From: Amycolatopsis deserti
GTDB taxonomy: Bacteria > Actinomycetota > Actinomycetes > Mycobacteriales > Pseudonocardiaceae
DNA length: 64,000 bases
NCBI RefSeq assembly: GCF_014653945.1
Contig: NZ_BNAU01000013.1
Location: 1 to 64,000 of the forward strand
Direction of reading: 5' to 3'
The translations under genes and the position numbers were made by a program. Of this stretch, positions 35,123-44,130 are shown one piece after another. A model generated the notes under the pieces. That model did not search any database. It saw nothing but the letters and a program-made list of their open reading frames with translations, and was not told where the DNA came from. The stretch's first letter is position 1, and each line of letters opens with the position of its first letter.

Positions 35123-37066
35123 GTGGCTGACCCGTCCACCTACCGTCCCTCGCCGGGGAGCATCCCGGACGAGCCCGGCGTCTACAAGTTCCGCGACGCG
35201 ACCAAGCGGGTCATCTACGTCGGCAAGGCCAAGAGCCTGCGCAGCAGGCTGAACTCCTACTTCGCCGACCTGTCCGGGCTGCACCCGCGCACCCGGCAGA
35301 TGGTGACCACCGCGGCCAGCGTCGAGTGGACCGTGGTGTCCACCGAGGTCGAGGCGCTCCAGCTGGAGTACAACTGGATCAAGGAGTTCGACCCGCGGTT
35401 CAACGTCCGCTACCGCGACGACAAGTCCTACCCTGTGCTGGCGGTGACGCTGCACGAGGAGTTCCCGCGGCTGCACGTCTACCGCGGCCCGCGCAAGAAG
35501 GGCGTGCGCTACTTCGGCCCGTACGCCCACGCGTGGGCGATCCGCGAGACGCTCGACCTGCTGCTGCGCGTGTTCCCGGCGCGCACCTGCTCAAACGGCG
35601 TGTTCCGCCGGCACGGCCAGATCGGCCGGCCGTGCCTGCTCGGCTACATCGACAAGTGCTCCGCGCCGTGCGTGGGCAAGGTCAGCGCCGAGGAGCACCG
35701 GCGGATCGTCGAGGACTTCTGCGACTTCCTCTCCGGCCGCACCGACGCGATGGTGCGCAAGCTCGAAAAGGACATGGCCGAGGCCGCCGAGAACCTGGAG
35801 TTCGAGAAGGCCGCCCGGCTGCGCGACGACATCGGCGCGCTGCGGCGGGCCATGGAGAAGCAGGCCGTGGTGCTCGGCGACGGCACGGACGCCGACCTGG
35901 TCGCGTTCGCCCACGACGAGCTGGAGGCCGCCGTCCAGGTCTTCCACGTCCGCGGCGGCCGGGTGCGCGGCCAGCGCGGCTGGGTGATCGACAAGGCCGA
36001 CGAGATGGGCGTGGCCGACCTGGTCGAGCAGTTCCTCACCCAGTTCTACGGCGAGCAGGTCGAGCTGGCCGAGCAGGGCACCGACCTGGGCACGCCCGTG
36101 CCGCGCGAGGTGCTGGTGCCGGAACTGCCCGACGACGCCGAGGCGATGACCGAGTGGCTGTCCGGGCTGCGCGGCTCCCGGGTGCAGCTGCGGGTGCCGC
36201 AGCGCGGGGACAAGCGCGCCCTGGCCGAGACGGTGCAGCGCAACGCCGAGGAGGCGTTCCAGCAGCACAAGCTGCGCCGCGCCGGTGACCTGACGGCCCG
36301 GTCGGCGGCGCTGGCGGAGCTGCAGGAGCACCTCGGGCTGGACAGCGCGCCGCTGCGCATCGAGTGCGTCGACATCAGCCACACCCAGGGCACCGACGTG
36401 GTCGCCTCGCTGGTGGTGTTCGAAGACGGCGTGGCACGCAAGTCGGAGTACCGCCGGTTCGCGTTGCGGGAGGCGGCCACGGAGGGGGATGTCGCCTCCA
36501 TTGCCGAGGTCGTGCGGCGGCGGTTCGCTCGCTACCAGACCGAAACGCAGGAGGGCCTGGCCGGCGAGAAGCCGGGCATCGACCCGGAGACCGGACGGCC
36601 GCGCAAGTTCGCCTACCCGCCGAACCTGCTCGTGGTGGACGGCGCGGGCCCGCAGGCGACGGCGGCGGCGGACGTGCTGGCGGAGATGGGCATCACCGAC
36701 ATCGCCGTGGTGGGCCTGGCCAAGCGGCTGGAGGAGGTGTGGCTGCCCGGTGACCCGGACCCGGTGATCCTGCCGCGCACCTCCGAGGCGCTGTACCTGC
36801 TGCAGCGGGTGCGGGACGAGGCGCACCGGTTCGCCATCGCCTACCACCGGCAGAAGCGCGCCAAGCGCGTGCAGGTGTCCGCTTTGGACGGTGTGCCGGG
36901 GCTGGGGCAGGCGCGGCGGGCCGCGTTGATCAAGCACTTCGGGTCGGTGAAGCGGCTGAAGGAAGCAGGGGTGGACGAGATCGCGGAGGTGCCGGGCGTG
37001 GGGAAGCGCACCGCCGAAGCGATCTTCGCCGCGTTGGCCTCAGGTGGGGAGTCGGAGCAGAAGTGA
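35123..37066 (+). CDS. uvrC: Excinuclease ABC subunit C
   Basis: Makes both incisions in nucleotide excision repair, together with UvrB. The 647-residue protein has the N-terminal GIY-YIG nuclease ([20 protein letters not shown]), then the Cys-rich segment ([18 protein letters not shown]). The UvrB-binding UVR motif ([16 protein letters not shown]) follows, then the RNase H-like endonuclease ([34 protein letters not shown]). It ends with tandem helix-hairpin-helix motifs ([29 protein letters not shown]). GTG 35123 is placed by the promoter and the normal N-terminus. It leads uvrC-rapZ-yvcK-whiA. Confidence 0.95.
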   Translation: MADPSTYRPSPGSIPDEPGVYKFRDATKRVIYVGKAKSLRSRLNSYFADLSGLHPRTRQMVTTAASVEWTVVSTEVEALQLEYNWIKEFDPRFNVRYRDDKSYPVLAVTLHEEFPRLHVYRGPRKKGVRYFGPYAHAWAIRETLDLLLRVFPARTCSNGVFRRHGQIGRPCLLGYIDKCSAPCVGKVSAEEHRRIVEDFCDFLSGRTDAMVRKLEKDMAEAAENLEFEKAARLRDDIGALRRAMEKQAVVLGDGTDADLVAFAHDELEAAVQVFHVRGGRVRGQRGWVIDKADEMGVADLVEQFLTQFYGEQVELAEQGTDLGTPVPREVLVPELPDDAEAMTEWLSGLRGSRVQLRVPQRGDKRALAETVQRNAEEAFQQHKLRRAGDLTARSAALAELQEHLGLDSAPLRIECVDISHTQGTDVVASLVVFEDGVARKSEYRRFALREAATEGDVASIAEVVRRRFARYQTETQEGLAGEKPGIDPETGRPRKFAYPPNLLVVDGAGPQATAAADVLAEMGITDIAVVGLAKRLEEVWLPGDPDPVILPRTSEALYLLQRVRDEAHRFAIAYHRQKRAKRVQVSALDGVPGLGQARRAALIKHFGSVKRLKEAGVDEIAEVPGVGKRTAEAIFAALASGGESEQK

Positions 37067-37959
37067 CGGGAGAGACGATGGCCGAGGACCGCGGCACCGG
37101 CATGGAGGTGGCGGTGGTGACCGGCCTGTCCGGCGCCGGCCGCAGCACGGCCGCGAAGTGCCTGGAGGATCTGGGCTGGTTCGTGGTGGACAACCTGCCG
37201 CCGGAGCTGATCGCGACGATGGTCGAGCTGGGGGCGCAGGCCCGCGGCGCGATCACGAAGGTGGCCGTGGTGATGGACGTGCGCTCGCGCGCGTTCACCG
37301 ACGACCTGTCGTCGATCATCAAGGACCTCGACGCGCGCGGCTACAAGCCGCGGGTGCTGTTCCTGGAGGCCACCGACGCGGTGCTGGTGCGCCGGTTCGA
37401 GCAGGTGCGCCGCGGCCACCCGCTGCAGGGCGACGGCCGGCTGATCGACGGCATCACCGCCGAGCGCCAGATGCTCGCGCCGCTGCGCGAGGAGGCCGAC
37501 CTGGTGCTGGAAACCTCCGCGCTGTCGGTGCACGACCTGCGCGCGAAGATCGAGGACGCGTTCGGCACGGAGTCGGCGACGCAGACCCGGGTCACCGTGC
37601 TGTCGTTCGGCTACAAGTACGGCCTGCCGATGGACGCCGACCTGGTGATGGACGTGCGGTTCCTGCCCAACCCGTTCTGGATCCCCGAGCTGCGCGACCA
37701 CACCGGCCTGGACGCCGAGGTGCGCAACTACGTGCTGTCCCAGGAGGGCGCCGAGGAGTTCCTCGACCGCTACCACCAGCTGCTGCGCCTGATCGGCGCC
37801 GGCTACCGGCGCGAGGGCAAGCGGTACCTGACGTTGGCGGTGGGCTGCACCGGCGGGAAGCACCGGAGTGTGGCGATCTCCGAGGAGCTGTCCCGGCTGC
37901 TGTCCAATGAGGACGGTATGGCGGTGAAGGTGATCCACCGGGACCTGGGACGCGAGTGA
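37063..37959 (+). CDS. rapZ: RNase adapter/nucleotide-binding protein RapZ
   Basis: In E. coli RapZ binds small RNAs and glucosamine-6-phosphate; in actinobacteria the role is less clear. The 298-residue product has the P-loop GLSGAGRST (residues 21-29) with Arg in place of the Walker lysine, as is common in actinobacterial members, then [14 protein letters not shown]. The conserved C-terminal half has [20 protein letters not shown] and [16 protein letters not shown] 37063 overlaps the uvrC stop; ATG 37078 is an alternative. The 3' end overlaps yvcK. Confidence 0.92.
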   Translation: MTGETMAEDRGTGMEVAVVTGLSGAGRSTAAKCLEDLGWFVVDNLPPELIATMVELGAQARGAITKVAVVMDVRSRAFTDDLSSIIKDLDARGYKPRVLFLEATDAVLVRRFEQVRRGHPLQGDGRLIDGITAERQMLAPLREEADLVLETSALSVHDLRAKIEDAFGTESATQTRVTVLSFGYKYGLPMDADLVMDVRFLPNPFWIPELRDHTGLDAEVRNYVLSQEGAEEFLDRYHQLLRLIGAGYRREGKRYLTLAVGCTGGKHRSVAISEELSRLLSNEDGMAVKVIHRDLGRE

Positions 37960-38933
37960 CCGGGCCGTTGCGAGCCGTCGCGCTGGGCGGCGGGCACGGG
38001 CTGCACGCGACGCTGACCGCGCTGCGGCGGCTGACCCCGGACGTGACCGCGGTGGTCACGGTCGCCGACGACGGCGGCTCGTCCGGGCGGCTGCGGCGGG
38101 AGCTGGGCCTGCTGCCGCCGGGGGACCTGCGGCAGGCGCTGTCCGCGCTGGCGGTCGCCGAGACGGGCGAGTCGTTGTGGGCGGAGGTGTTCCAGCACCG
38201 GTTCGGCGGCAGCGGCGCCCTCACCGGGCACGCGGTGGGCAACCTGGTGCTGGCCGGGTTGTTCGAGGTGCTGGGCGATCCGGTGGCCGCGCTGGACGAG
38301 GCGCGCCGGCTGCTGGGCGTGTCCGGGCGGGTGCTGCCGATGTCGCCGGAGCCGCTGGAGATCGAGGCGGAGGTGTCCGGCCTCGACGACGACGGGTCGT
38401 TGCGCCGCATCCGCGGGCAGGTCGCGGTCGCCAGCACACCGGGGCGGGTCGAGCGGATCACGCTGCGCACGCCGCGGCGGCCGGGTGGGGTGCCGGCGGC
38501 GTGCGACGAGGCGGTGCGGGCCGTGCTGGACGCCGAGGCGGTGTTCCTGGGGCCGGGTTCGTGGTTCACCAGCGTCATCCCGCACCTGATGGTGCCCGGG
38601 TTGCACGACGCGCTGATGCGCACGGCGGCGACGAAGATCGTGGTCCTGAACCTCGTCCCTCAGCCGGGTGAGACGGCGGGGTTCTCACCCGAACGGCACT
38701 TGGACGTACTCTTCCAGCACGCGCCCGGGCTGCGGGTGGACGCGGTGATCGCCGACCGGGACTCGGTGCCGGCACCGGGCCGCCTGCGGGACGCGGCGGC
38801 GGGACTGGGGGCCAAGGCGCTTCTGGCGGATGTGGCGGACCCTGGTCGCGAGGGTGTGCACGATCCGGATGCGCTGGCGAGCTGTGTGCGGGAAGCTCTC
38901 GGTCTCAGCGGGACCGAGGGCCGGAAAGGGTAG
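37956..38933 (+). CDS. yvcK: YvcK/CofD-like gluconeogenesis factor
   Basis: A 325-residue member of the CofD/YvcK family that binds UDP-sugars and affects cell-wall precursor flow and growth on gluconeogenic substrates. The N-terminus ALGGGHGLHATLTALRRL and VTVADDGGSSGRLRRELG are the family signature; LPPGDLRQALSALA follows. FLGPGSWFTSVIPHLMVPGL lies at about residues 197-216. It overlaps rapZ by 4 bp (GTGA) and precedes whiA by 9 bp, the order found widely in Gram-positive bacteria. Confidence 0.92.
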   Translation: MTGPLRAVALGGGHGLHATLTALRRLTPDVTAVVTVADDGGSSGRLRRELGLLPPGDLRQALSALAVAETGESLWAEVFQHRFGGSGALTGHAVGNLVLAGLFEVLGDPVAALDEARRLLGVSGRVLPMSPEPLEIEAEVSGLDDDGSLRRIRGQVAVASTPGRVERITLRTPRRPGGVPAACDEAVRAVLDAEAVFLGPGSWFTSVIPHLMVPGLHDALMRTAATKIVVLNLVPQPGETAGFSPERHLDVLFQHAPGLRVDAVIADRDSVPAPGRLRDAAAGLGAKALLADVADPGREGVHDPDALASCVREALGLSGTEGRKG

Positions 38934-38942
38934 GGAGGGGCC

Positions 38943-39929
38943 ATGGCGATGACCGCCGCCGTGAAGGACGAGCTCAGCAGGCTGCAGATCACGAAGATCG
39001 GGCCGCGCCGGTCCGAAGTCGCGTCGATGCTGCGCTTCGCCGGTGGCCTGCACATCGTGGGGGGACGGGTGGTGGTGGAGGCCGAACTCGACACGGGTTC
39101 GGTCGCGCGGCGCCTGCGCAAGGAGATCCACGAGCTGTACGGCCACCATTCGGACGTGCACGTGCTGTCCGCGGGCGGGCTGCGCAAGACGACGAGGTAC
39201 ATCGTCCGGGTGGTTCAGGACGGGGAGAGCCTGGCCCGGCAGACGGGCCTGATCGACCAGCGGGGCCGTCCGGTGCGGGGTCTGCCGGCCGCGGTGGTGT
39301 CCGGCGGGATCGCCGACGCCGAGGCCGCGTGGCGGGGTGCGTTCCTGGCGCACGGTTCGCTGACCGAGCCCGGCCGGTCGTCTTCGCTGGAGGTCACCTG
39401 CCCCGGGCCGGAGGCCGCGCTGGCGCTGGTGGGGGCGGCCCGGCGGATGGGCATCCAGGCGAAGTCGCGTGAGGTGCGCGGGGCCGACCGGGTGGTGGTC
39501 CGCGACGGCGACGCCATCGGTGCGCTGCTGACCCGCCTGGGCGCGCACGCGAGCGTCCTGCAGTGGGAGGAGCGCCGGATGCGGCGCGAGGTCCGCGCGA
39601 CGGCGAACCGCCTGGCCAACTTCGACGACGCGAACCTGCGCCGGAGCGCCCGGGCAGCGGTCGCGGCGGCCGCCAGGGTGGAACGAGCGCTGGACATCCT
39701 GGCCGACACCGCACCCGAGCACCTGCTCGCCGCCGGACGGTTGAGGCTGGAGAACCGTCAGGCGTCCCTGGAGGAGCTGGGCCAGCTGGCCGACCCGCCG
39801 ATGACGAAGGACGCGGTGGCCGGAAGGATCCGAAGGCTCCTGGCGATGGCCGACAAGCGGGCGAAGGAACTGAACATCCCGGACACCGAAAGCGCCGTCA
39901 CCCCGGAAATGCTCGAAGAAAGCGTCTAA
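38943..39929 (+). CDS. whiA: Sporulation/cell-division regulator WhiA
   Basis: A 328-residue transcription factor that works with WhiB to trigger sporulation septation in Streptomyces. The N-terminal two-thirds has the homing-endonuclease (LAGLIDADG-derived) fold: [39 protein letters not shown] and [20 protein letters not shown]. The C-terminal helix-turn-helix is in [20 protein letters not shown], followed by a basic helix. ATG 38943 follows GGGAGGGG. It is the last gene of the uvrC operon; large palindromes follow it. Confidence 0.94.
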   Translation: MAMTAAVKDELSRLQITKIGPRRSEVASMLRFAGGLHIVGGRVVVEAELDTGSVARRLRKEIHELYGHHSDVHVLSAGGLRKTTRYIVRVVQDGESLARQTGLIDQRGRPVRGLPAAVVSGGIADAEAAWRGAFLAHGSLTEPGRSSSLEVTCPGPEAALALVGAARRMGIQAKSREVRGADRVVVRDGDAIGALLTRLGAHASVLQWEERRMRREVRATANRLANFDDANLRRSARAAVAAAARVERALDILADTAPEHLLAAGRLRLENRQASLEELGQLADPPMTKDAVAGRIRRLLAMADKRAKELNIPDTESAVTPEMLEESV

Positions 39930-39956
39930 AGACGCGCCGTGCAGTGAACCAAAGCG

Positions 39957-40109
39957 GAGCTGGGTGGTCATCCCGTCGCCTGACACCGGAACGATCACCT
40001 TGAGCCAGGGCCGCAACCCTCGCTGGGTGGTGAGTTGACATGCCAACCTTGCGGCCCTGGCTCAAGGTGATATGCACAAACCGCAGGCGACGGGATGACC
40101 ACCCAGCTC
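39957..40109. repeat. Long near-perfect inverted repeat after whiA (153 bp)
   Basis: Two nested pairs of arms form one hairpin. The outer 26 bp (39957-39982 with 40084-40109) match perfectly; the inner 23 bp (39994-40016 with 40049-40071) also match perfectly. The arms are separated by short internal loops (11 and 12 bases), with a 32-base apical loop (40017-40048). It begins 28 bp after the whiA stop. It is far larger than an intrinsic terminator. It could be a palindromic mobile element (MITE- or REP-like), a cruciform, or a strong transcript-stabilising hairpin. Confidence 0.85.
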
Positions 40110-40190
40110 CCACCCACCCGAGGTGAGCCGACAACGGTCCCCGTCATCCCGGAGCCTGCCCGTCCGGCGAGGACATCTTTTGATCTTTAG

Positions 40191-40260
40191 AGGTGACTCG
40201 AGGCAGGCGAAGAGTCCGCCCTACGGGCGGAAAGCGCCTCACGGCGCCGAAAGGTCACCT
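40191..40260. repeat. Junction-like set of inverted repeats
   Basis: Outer arms AGGTGAC (40191-40197) and GTCACCT (40254-40260) enclose two separate hairpins: TCCGCCC-TAC-GGGCGGA (40215-40231) and GCGCC-TCAC-GGCGC (40234-40247). Read as RNA this would fold as a three-way junction. Whether it is transcribed is unknown. Confidence 0.55.
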
Positions 40261-40268
40261 TACGACCA

Positions 40269-40386
40269 CCCCCGCCCCCGCTCCTTGATTGTGTTTCAGT
40301 CGCCGAGCAGGCGTGTCAAGGCGGGAAAGAGTACCTTGACACGCCTGATCGGCGACCAAAAGCAGGCTGTGGATCGGGGGCGGGGG
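40269..40386. repeat. Second nested inverted repeat (118 bp)
   Basis: Inner arms of 23 bp with one mismatch (40299-40321 with 40334-40356) enclose a 12-base loop. Outer arms CCCCCGCCCCCG (40269-40280) and CGGGGGCGGGGG (40375-40386) are perfect. It is the third palindromic structure in 430 bp. The remaining bases between here and the serine hydrolase stop at 40471 show nothing recognisable. Confidence 0.75.
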
Positions 40387-40470
40387 AGGTCTGGTTGGGG
40401 TAGTCGGTCTTCTTGCGTTGCCGGCTTGCGGGTTGTTGGTGGTGCTGGAAAAGCAAGATTTCTACCCCAC

Positions 40471-41265
40471 CTACCCCAGCAACCCCTCCACCGCCGCGGT
40501 CGTCTGGGTCACCTCTCGCATCGCGGTCTCCATCGCTGTTCCGCTCGGCCGGTGGCTCAGCACCACCACCACGTACCGATCCCCAGCCCCGACCAGCCCG
40601 CTCGTGTGCGCGTCCACCCCACCGCGGCCGGCCGCCCACCCCTGCTTGATCGCCCACGCCCGGCCCGGCAACGCGTCCGGGATCCCGAAGTACTGGTCGA
40701 CCCCGTCGGCCGCCACGCGGTGTGCGTCCCGCAGCGGGTCCAGGATCAGGCGCCGCTCACCGGACGGCATGGCCAGCACCGCCCGGTACACCGTCAGCAC
40801 GTCCTCGGCCGACAGGAGCGTGTCGCCCCAGCGGCCCGGGTCCGATGGCGGCTCGGTGGCCGTGAGCCCCAGGGTCGAGACCGTGCGGCGGACGATCTCC
40901 GGCCCGCCGCCGGACTCCCACAGGCTGCTGGCGATCGCGTCGTCGCTGTAGGACAGCATCCTCGTCATGCGCGGGCTCGGCCGCTGCGGTGTCACGTGGC
41001 CGCGCTGCACGAGGTCGATCGCGATCAGCAGCTTCACCAGCGATGCCGACCGGTACCGCGTGCCGGTTCCCTCGCCGCGCAGGACACGGTCCTGCGCGCG
41101 GTCGTAGACGAGCACGCTCGTCGCCGAGGAGCCGGCCGGCGCCGACGTGCCGGAGCTGCTGCCGCGGAGCGCGAGCGCCGCACCCAGGGAGAGGGCGATC
41201 ACGACGACCGCGATGACGAGGACGACGATCGGGCCACGGCGGAGTGACCTGGTCTGCACGGACAT
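40471..41265 (-). CDS. Membrane-anchored serine hydrolase, beta-lactamase/PBP-like
   Basis: A 264-residue protein with one N-terminal transmembrane anchor (about 12-33) and an extracytoplasmic domain of the penicillin-recognising serine hydrolase type. SxxK is S75-L-V-K78, an SDN-like SDD is at 107-109, and a KTG-like KQG at 207-209. The gap from SxxK to SDD (32 residues) is shorter than in class A beta-lactamases (about 60), and no Glu166 equivalent is obvious, so beta-lactam hydrolysis is uncertain. It is divergent from a CseB-like response regulator, which suggests a cell-envelope role. Confidence 0.7.
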   Translation of the reverse strand: MSVQTRSLRRGPIVVLVIAVVVIALSLGAALALRGSSSGTSAPAGSSATSVLVYDRAQDRVLRGEGTGTRYRSASLVKLLIAIDLVQRGHVTPQRPSPRMTRMLSYSDDAIASSLWESGGGPEIVRRTVSTLGLTATEPPSDPGRWGDTLLSAEDVLTVYRAVLAMPSGERRLILDPLRDAHRVAADGVDQYFGIPDALPGRAWAIKQGWAAGRGGVDAHTSGLVGAGDRYVVVVLSHRPSGTAMETAMREVTQTTAAVEGLLG

Positions 41266-41354
41266 GGTGATCAGCGTCGGCCGCCGATGTCCGCGTCCCG
41301 TCGTCGTCGTGTCATGGTTTTGCAACAGAGTCGCGGCAGTTGGTGAAACCCCGC

Positions 41355-41360
41355 CATAAT
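41355..41360 (+). promoter_or_regulatory. Putative -10 box for leaderless response-regulator operon
   Basis: CATAAT, one base from the TATAAT consensus, ends 7 bp before GTG 41368. No RBS precedes this GTG, so a leaderless mRNA is likely. The divergent serine hydrolase starts about 100 bp away. Confidence 0.5.
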
Positions 41361-41367
41361 CGGCCGC

Positions 41368-42042
41368 GTGCCGACTGTGCTGTTGATCGAGGACGACCCG
41401 GCGGTCCGGGAAGGACTGTGCCTGGGCCTGCGCCGGCACGGTCACGACGTGGAACCGGCCGCCGACGGTGAACGCGGCCTGCGCCTGCTCGCCGCGCGCC
41501 GCCCGGACCTCGTGCTGCTCGACCTGATGCTGCCCGGCATCGACGGGTTCGAGGTGTGCCGCCGCATCCGCGCCACCGGCCCGATCCCGATCATCATGCT
41601 CACCGCTCGCGGCGACGACATCGACGTCGTCGGCGGCCTCGAAGCCGGTGCCGACGACTACGTGGTCAAACCCGTGCAGCCCCGCGTCCTGGACGCCCGC
41701 ATCAAGGCCGTCCTGCGCCGCGGCGCCACGACGGGCCACGACCGCGAACGGCACGGCGCGCTGACGATCGACCGCGCCGCCTGCGAGGTCACCAAGAACG
41801 GCGAGCCGGTCCGGCTGACCCCCACCGAGCTGCGGCTGCTGCTCGAGCTGTCCCGCGTCCCCGGCCGCGTGCTCAGCCGCCAGCAGCTGCTGGAACTGGT
41901 GTGGGACCACGACTACCTCGGCGACTCGCGGCTCGTCGACGCGTGCGTGCAACGGTTGCGCGCGAAACTCGAGGACCAGCCGGCGGCGCCGGTGTACGTG
42001 CGGACCGTGCGCGGCTTCGGCTACCGGTTCGGTCCACTGTGA
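41368..42042 (+). CDS. OmpR-family response regulator, CseB-like
   Basis: A 224-residue regulator. The receiver domain (1 to about 118) has the acidic pair in LLIEDDPAV, the phospho-acceptor aspartate in LVLLDLMLPGIDG, LTAR, and the switch lysine in VVKPVQ. The C-terminal winged helix spans about 130-222 (RLTPTELRLLLELSRVPGRV, and VRTVRGFGYRFG at the end). Overall it resembles CseB of Streptomyces, which answers cell-wall stress. GTG 41368 is supported by the leaderless promoter. The stop overlaps the kinase gene. Confidence 0.88.
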   Translation: MPTVLLIEDDPAVREGLCLGLRRHGHDVEPAADGERGLRLLAARRPDLVLLDLMLPGIDGFEVCRRIRATGPIPIIMLTARGDDIDVVGGLEAGADDYVVKPVQPRVLDARIKAVLRRGATTGHDRERHGALTIDRAACEVTKNGEPVRLTPTELRLLLELSRVPGRVLSRQQLLELVWDHDYLGDSRLVDACVQRLRAKLEDQPAAPVYVRTVRGFGYRFGPL

Positions 42043-43454
42043 TCAGACGAATCGTGGCGCGGCTGCGGGGAATCCGGGCGCGGCTGGTGCTGATCATCAG
42101 TCTCGTCGCGGTGACCGCGATCGTCGGCGCGACCGGCGTCAACTACGTCACCGCGCGCCGCACCGTCCTCGCCGCGACCCAGGACCAGGTGATGACCAAG
42201 CTGCGCGACGACGTGGACGCCATCGCCCCCACCCTGCGGATGCCGCCCGACGTGGCGACCCTCAACCAGCTCGTGCGGTCCGTCCCGGCGGCCGCCGTCG
42301 CCCGTTACGGCGAGCTGTCCTCGGACATCCGCGGTTCGATGCGGTTCGTGCCGCCCGAGCTGGTGGCCCGGGTGCGCGCCGAAGAGCGGCTGGTGTTCCA
42401 GCGCATCGACTCCGGTACGCCCGAACTCGTGGTCGGCATGCCCGTCATGACCGTCGACACCAGCTTCCGCCGCGTCCCGTCCGGGCTGGAGGTGTACGGG
42501 TGGTACTCGCTGAGCGCCGAACAGCACCAGATCACCGAGTTCGCGCTCAACGGCTGGCGCACCGCGGCCGTCGCGGTGCCGCTGGCGGTGCTCCTCGCGT
42601 GGCTGGCCGCGGGCGCGGTGCTGCGGCCGGTGCGGCGCCTGCGCGACGGGGCGCGCGACCTCGCGCGCGGTGAGCTGGCGACCCGCCTGCCCGAGCGTGG
42701 CGGCGACGAACTGGCCGAGCTGGCGCGCACGTTCAACGAATCCGCCGCCAGCCTGGAGAAGTCGGTGGGGGAGCTGCGCCGCATGGAAGCCGACGCGCGC
42801 CGGTTCGTCGCCGACGTCTCCCATGAGCTGCGCACCCCGCTCGCCGCGATGACCGCCGTGACGGAGGTGCTCGACGAGGAGGCGGCGCGCCTGCAAGGCG
42901 ACGCGGCCACGGCCACCCGCCTGGTGAGCGAGGAAACCCGCAAGCTCACCCGGCTCGTCGACGACCTCATCGAGATCTCCCGCTTCGACAACGGCCGCGC
43001 CCGCATGGACCGGCGCGAGGCCGACCTCGGCGAGCTGATCGCCGCGACCCTGCGCACCCGGCAGTGGAGCGACCGCGTCGAGGCCGAGCTGCCGCGCGGG
43101 ATCGTCGCCGCGGTGGACGCCCGCCGTTTCGACGTCATCGTGGCGAACCTGGTCGGCAACGCGCTGCGGCACGGCGCCCCGCCGGTGCGGGTGCGGCTGT
43201 CCGCGGCCGGTGCGGACGCCGTCGTCGAGGTCACCGACCACGGGCCGGGACTGGCCGGCGATGTGCTGCCGCACGTGTTCGCCCGGTTCTACAAGGCCGA
43301 CACCGCGCGGTCGCGGTCGGAGGGGAGCGGTCTCGGCTTGTCCATCGCGGAGAAGAACGCCGGCCTGCACGGCGGCACGATCGAGGCGGGCAACCACCCG
43401 GGCGGCGGCGCCCGGTTCGTGCTGCGGCTGCCGCGGGCGGAGGTGCGGCGATGA
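42039..43454 (+). CDS. Sensor histidine kinase, CseC-like
   Basis: A 471-residue membrane kinase paired with the preceding regulator. TM1 is at about residues 14-35; an extracytoplasmic sensing domain of about 135 residues follows, then TM2 (about 173-197). A HAMP region contains RPVRRLRDGARDLARGE. The HisKA helix carries H262 in SHELRTPLAA, and the HATPase domain has NLVGNALRHG, DHGPGLAG and GSGLGLSIAEKNAGLHGG. GTG 42039 overlaps the regulator stop (GTGA) and its own stop overlaps the lipoprotein gene (ATGA). The signal may be envelope damage, inferred from CseC. Confidence 0.88.
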   Translation: MIRRIVARLRGIRARLVLIISLVAVTAIVGATGVNYVTARRTVLAATQDQVMTKLRDDVDAIAPTLRMPPDVATLNQLVRSVPAAAVARYGELSSDIRGSMRFVPPELVARVRAEERLVFQRIDSGTPELVVGMPVMTVDTSFRRVPSGLEVYGWYSLSAEQHQITEFALNGWRTAAVAVPLAVLLAWLAAGAVLRPVRRLRDGARDLARGELATRLPERGGDELAELARTFNESAASLEKSVGELRRMEADARRFVADVSHELRTPLAAMTAVTEVLDEEAARLQGDAATATRLVSEETRKLTRLVDDLIEISRFDNGRARMDRREADLGELIAATLRTRQWSDRVEAELPRGIVAAVDARRFDVIVANLVGNALRHGAPPVRVRLSAAGADAVVEVTDHGPGLAGDVLPHVFARFYKADTARSRSEGSGLGLSIAEKNAGLHGGTIEAGNHPGGGARFVLRLPRAEVRR

Positions 43455-43978
43455 GGTGGATCGGGCTGCTGCTCGTACTGGTGCTCGCCGGGTGCGGCGT
43501 GCGCCCGACCGATCCGGTATCGGCGGGTGAGCCGCCGGTCGGGGCGGCACCCGGGCCGATCCTGGTCTTCCTGCAGGCGGGCAAACTGCAACCGGTCGTC
43601 CGCGAGACGGGCCGCCTCGGCACGCCCGCGGAGGCGGTCGCCCTGCTCCTGGCCGGCCCGACCCCGCAGGAAGACGCCGCGGGCTTGTCGTCCGGGCTGC
43701 CTCCGGGCGCCGTCGGCGCGTCCGTGGGCGCACTGGACCAGGGCATCGTGACCGTGAACCTCACCGCGCCCCTGGGCTTCCTGCCCGAACTGGCGAAGGA
43801 CCAGATCGTCTGCACCGTGATCGCGGTGCAGGCCCAGACAGGCGCCGACGCCGCCAACGTGCTCGTGCGGTTGGTGGGGGCGCCCGGCATCACGCAGGCG
43901 GACGAGTACACCACCACCAAGGCGCGGCCGGACGGGACGGACTCCGAGCGGGGCCGGTCCTGCCCCCTCGTGCGCTGA
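43451..43978 (+). CDS. Lipoprotein with GerMN-like domain (CseA-like)
   Basis: A 175-residue lipoprotein: signal MRWIGLLLVLVLAGC with lipidated Cys15. The mature part has ILVFLQAGKLQPVVRE, EAVALLLAGPTPQEDAAGLS and VTVNLTAPLGFLPELAKDQI, the pattern of GerMN domains. In Streptomyces, CseA is a lipoprotein that dampens the CseBC system. Position directly after the kinase, with a 4-bp overlap, supports a similar accessory role here. No sigE-like sigma factor is adjacent, unlike in Streptomyces. Confidence 0.7.
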   Translation: MRWIGLLLVLVLAGCGVRPTDPVSAGEPPVGAAPGPILVFLQAGKLQPVVRETGRLGTPAEAVALLLAGPTPQEDAAGLSSGLPPGAVGASVGALDQGIVTVNLTAPLGFLPELAKDQIVCTVIAVQAQTGADAANVLVRLVGAPGITQADEYTTTKARPDGTDSERGRSCPLVR

Positions 43979-44130
43979 CCTTCGACCGCGACCGATGTGC
44001 AAGGTGTGTTACGACGGCCCGCTGCCGGGTACGAACTCGTAACCTGCCGGTTTCATCCCGGAGCGGCTGGCGAAACCCGTCTGCCGAAGCATCGATCTCG
44101 CCGATGTCCGGTTCGGGGAAGGGGATGCGC

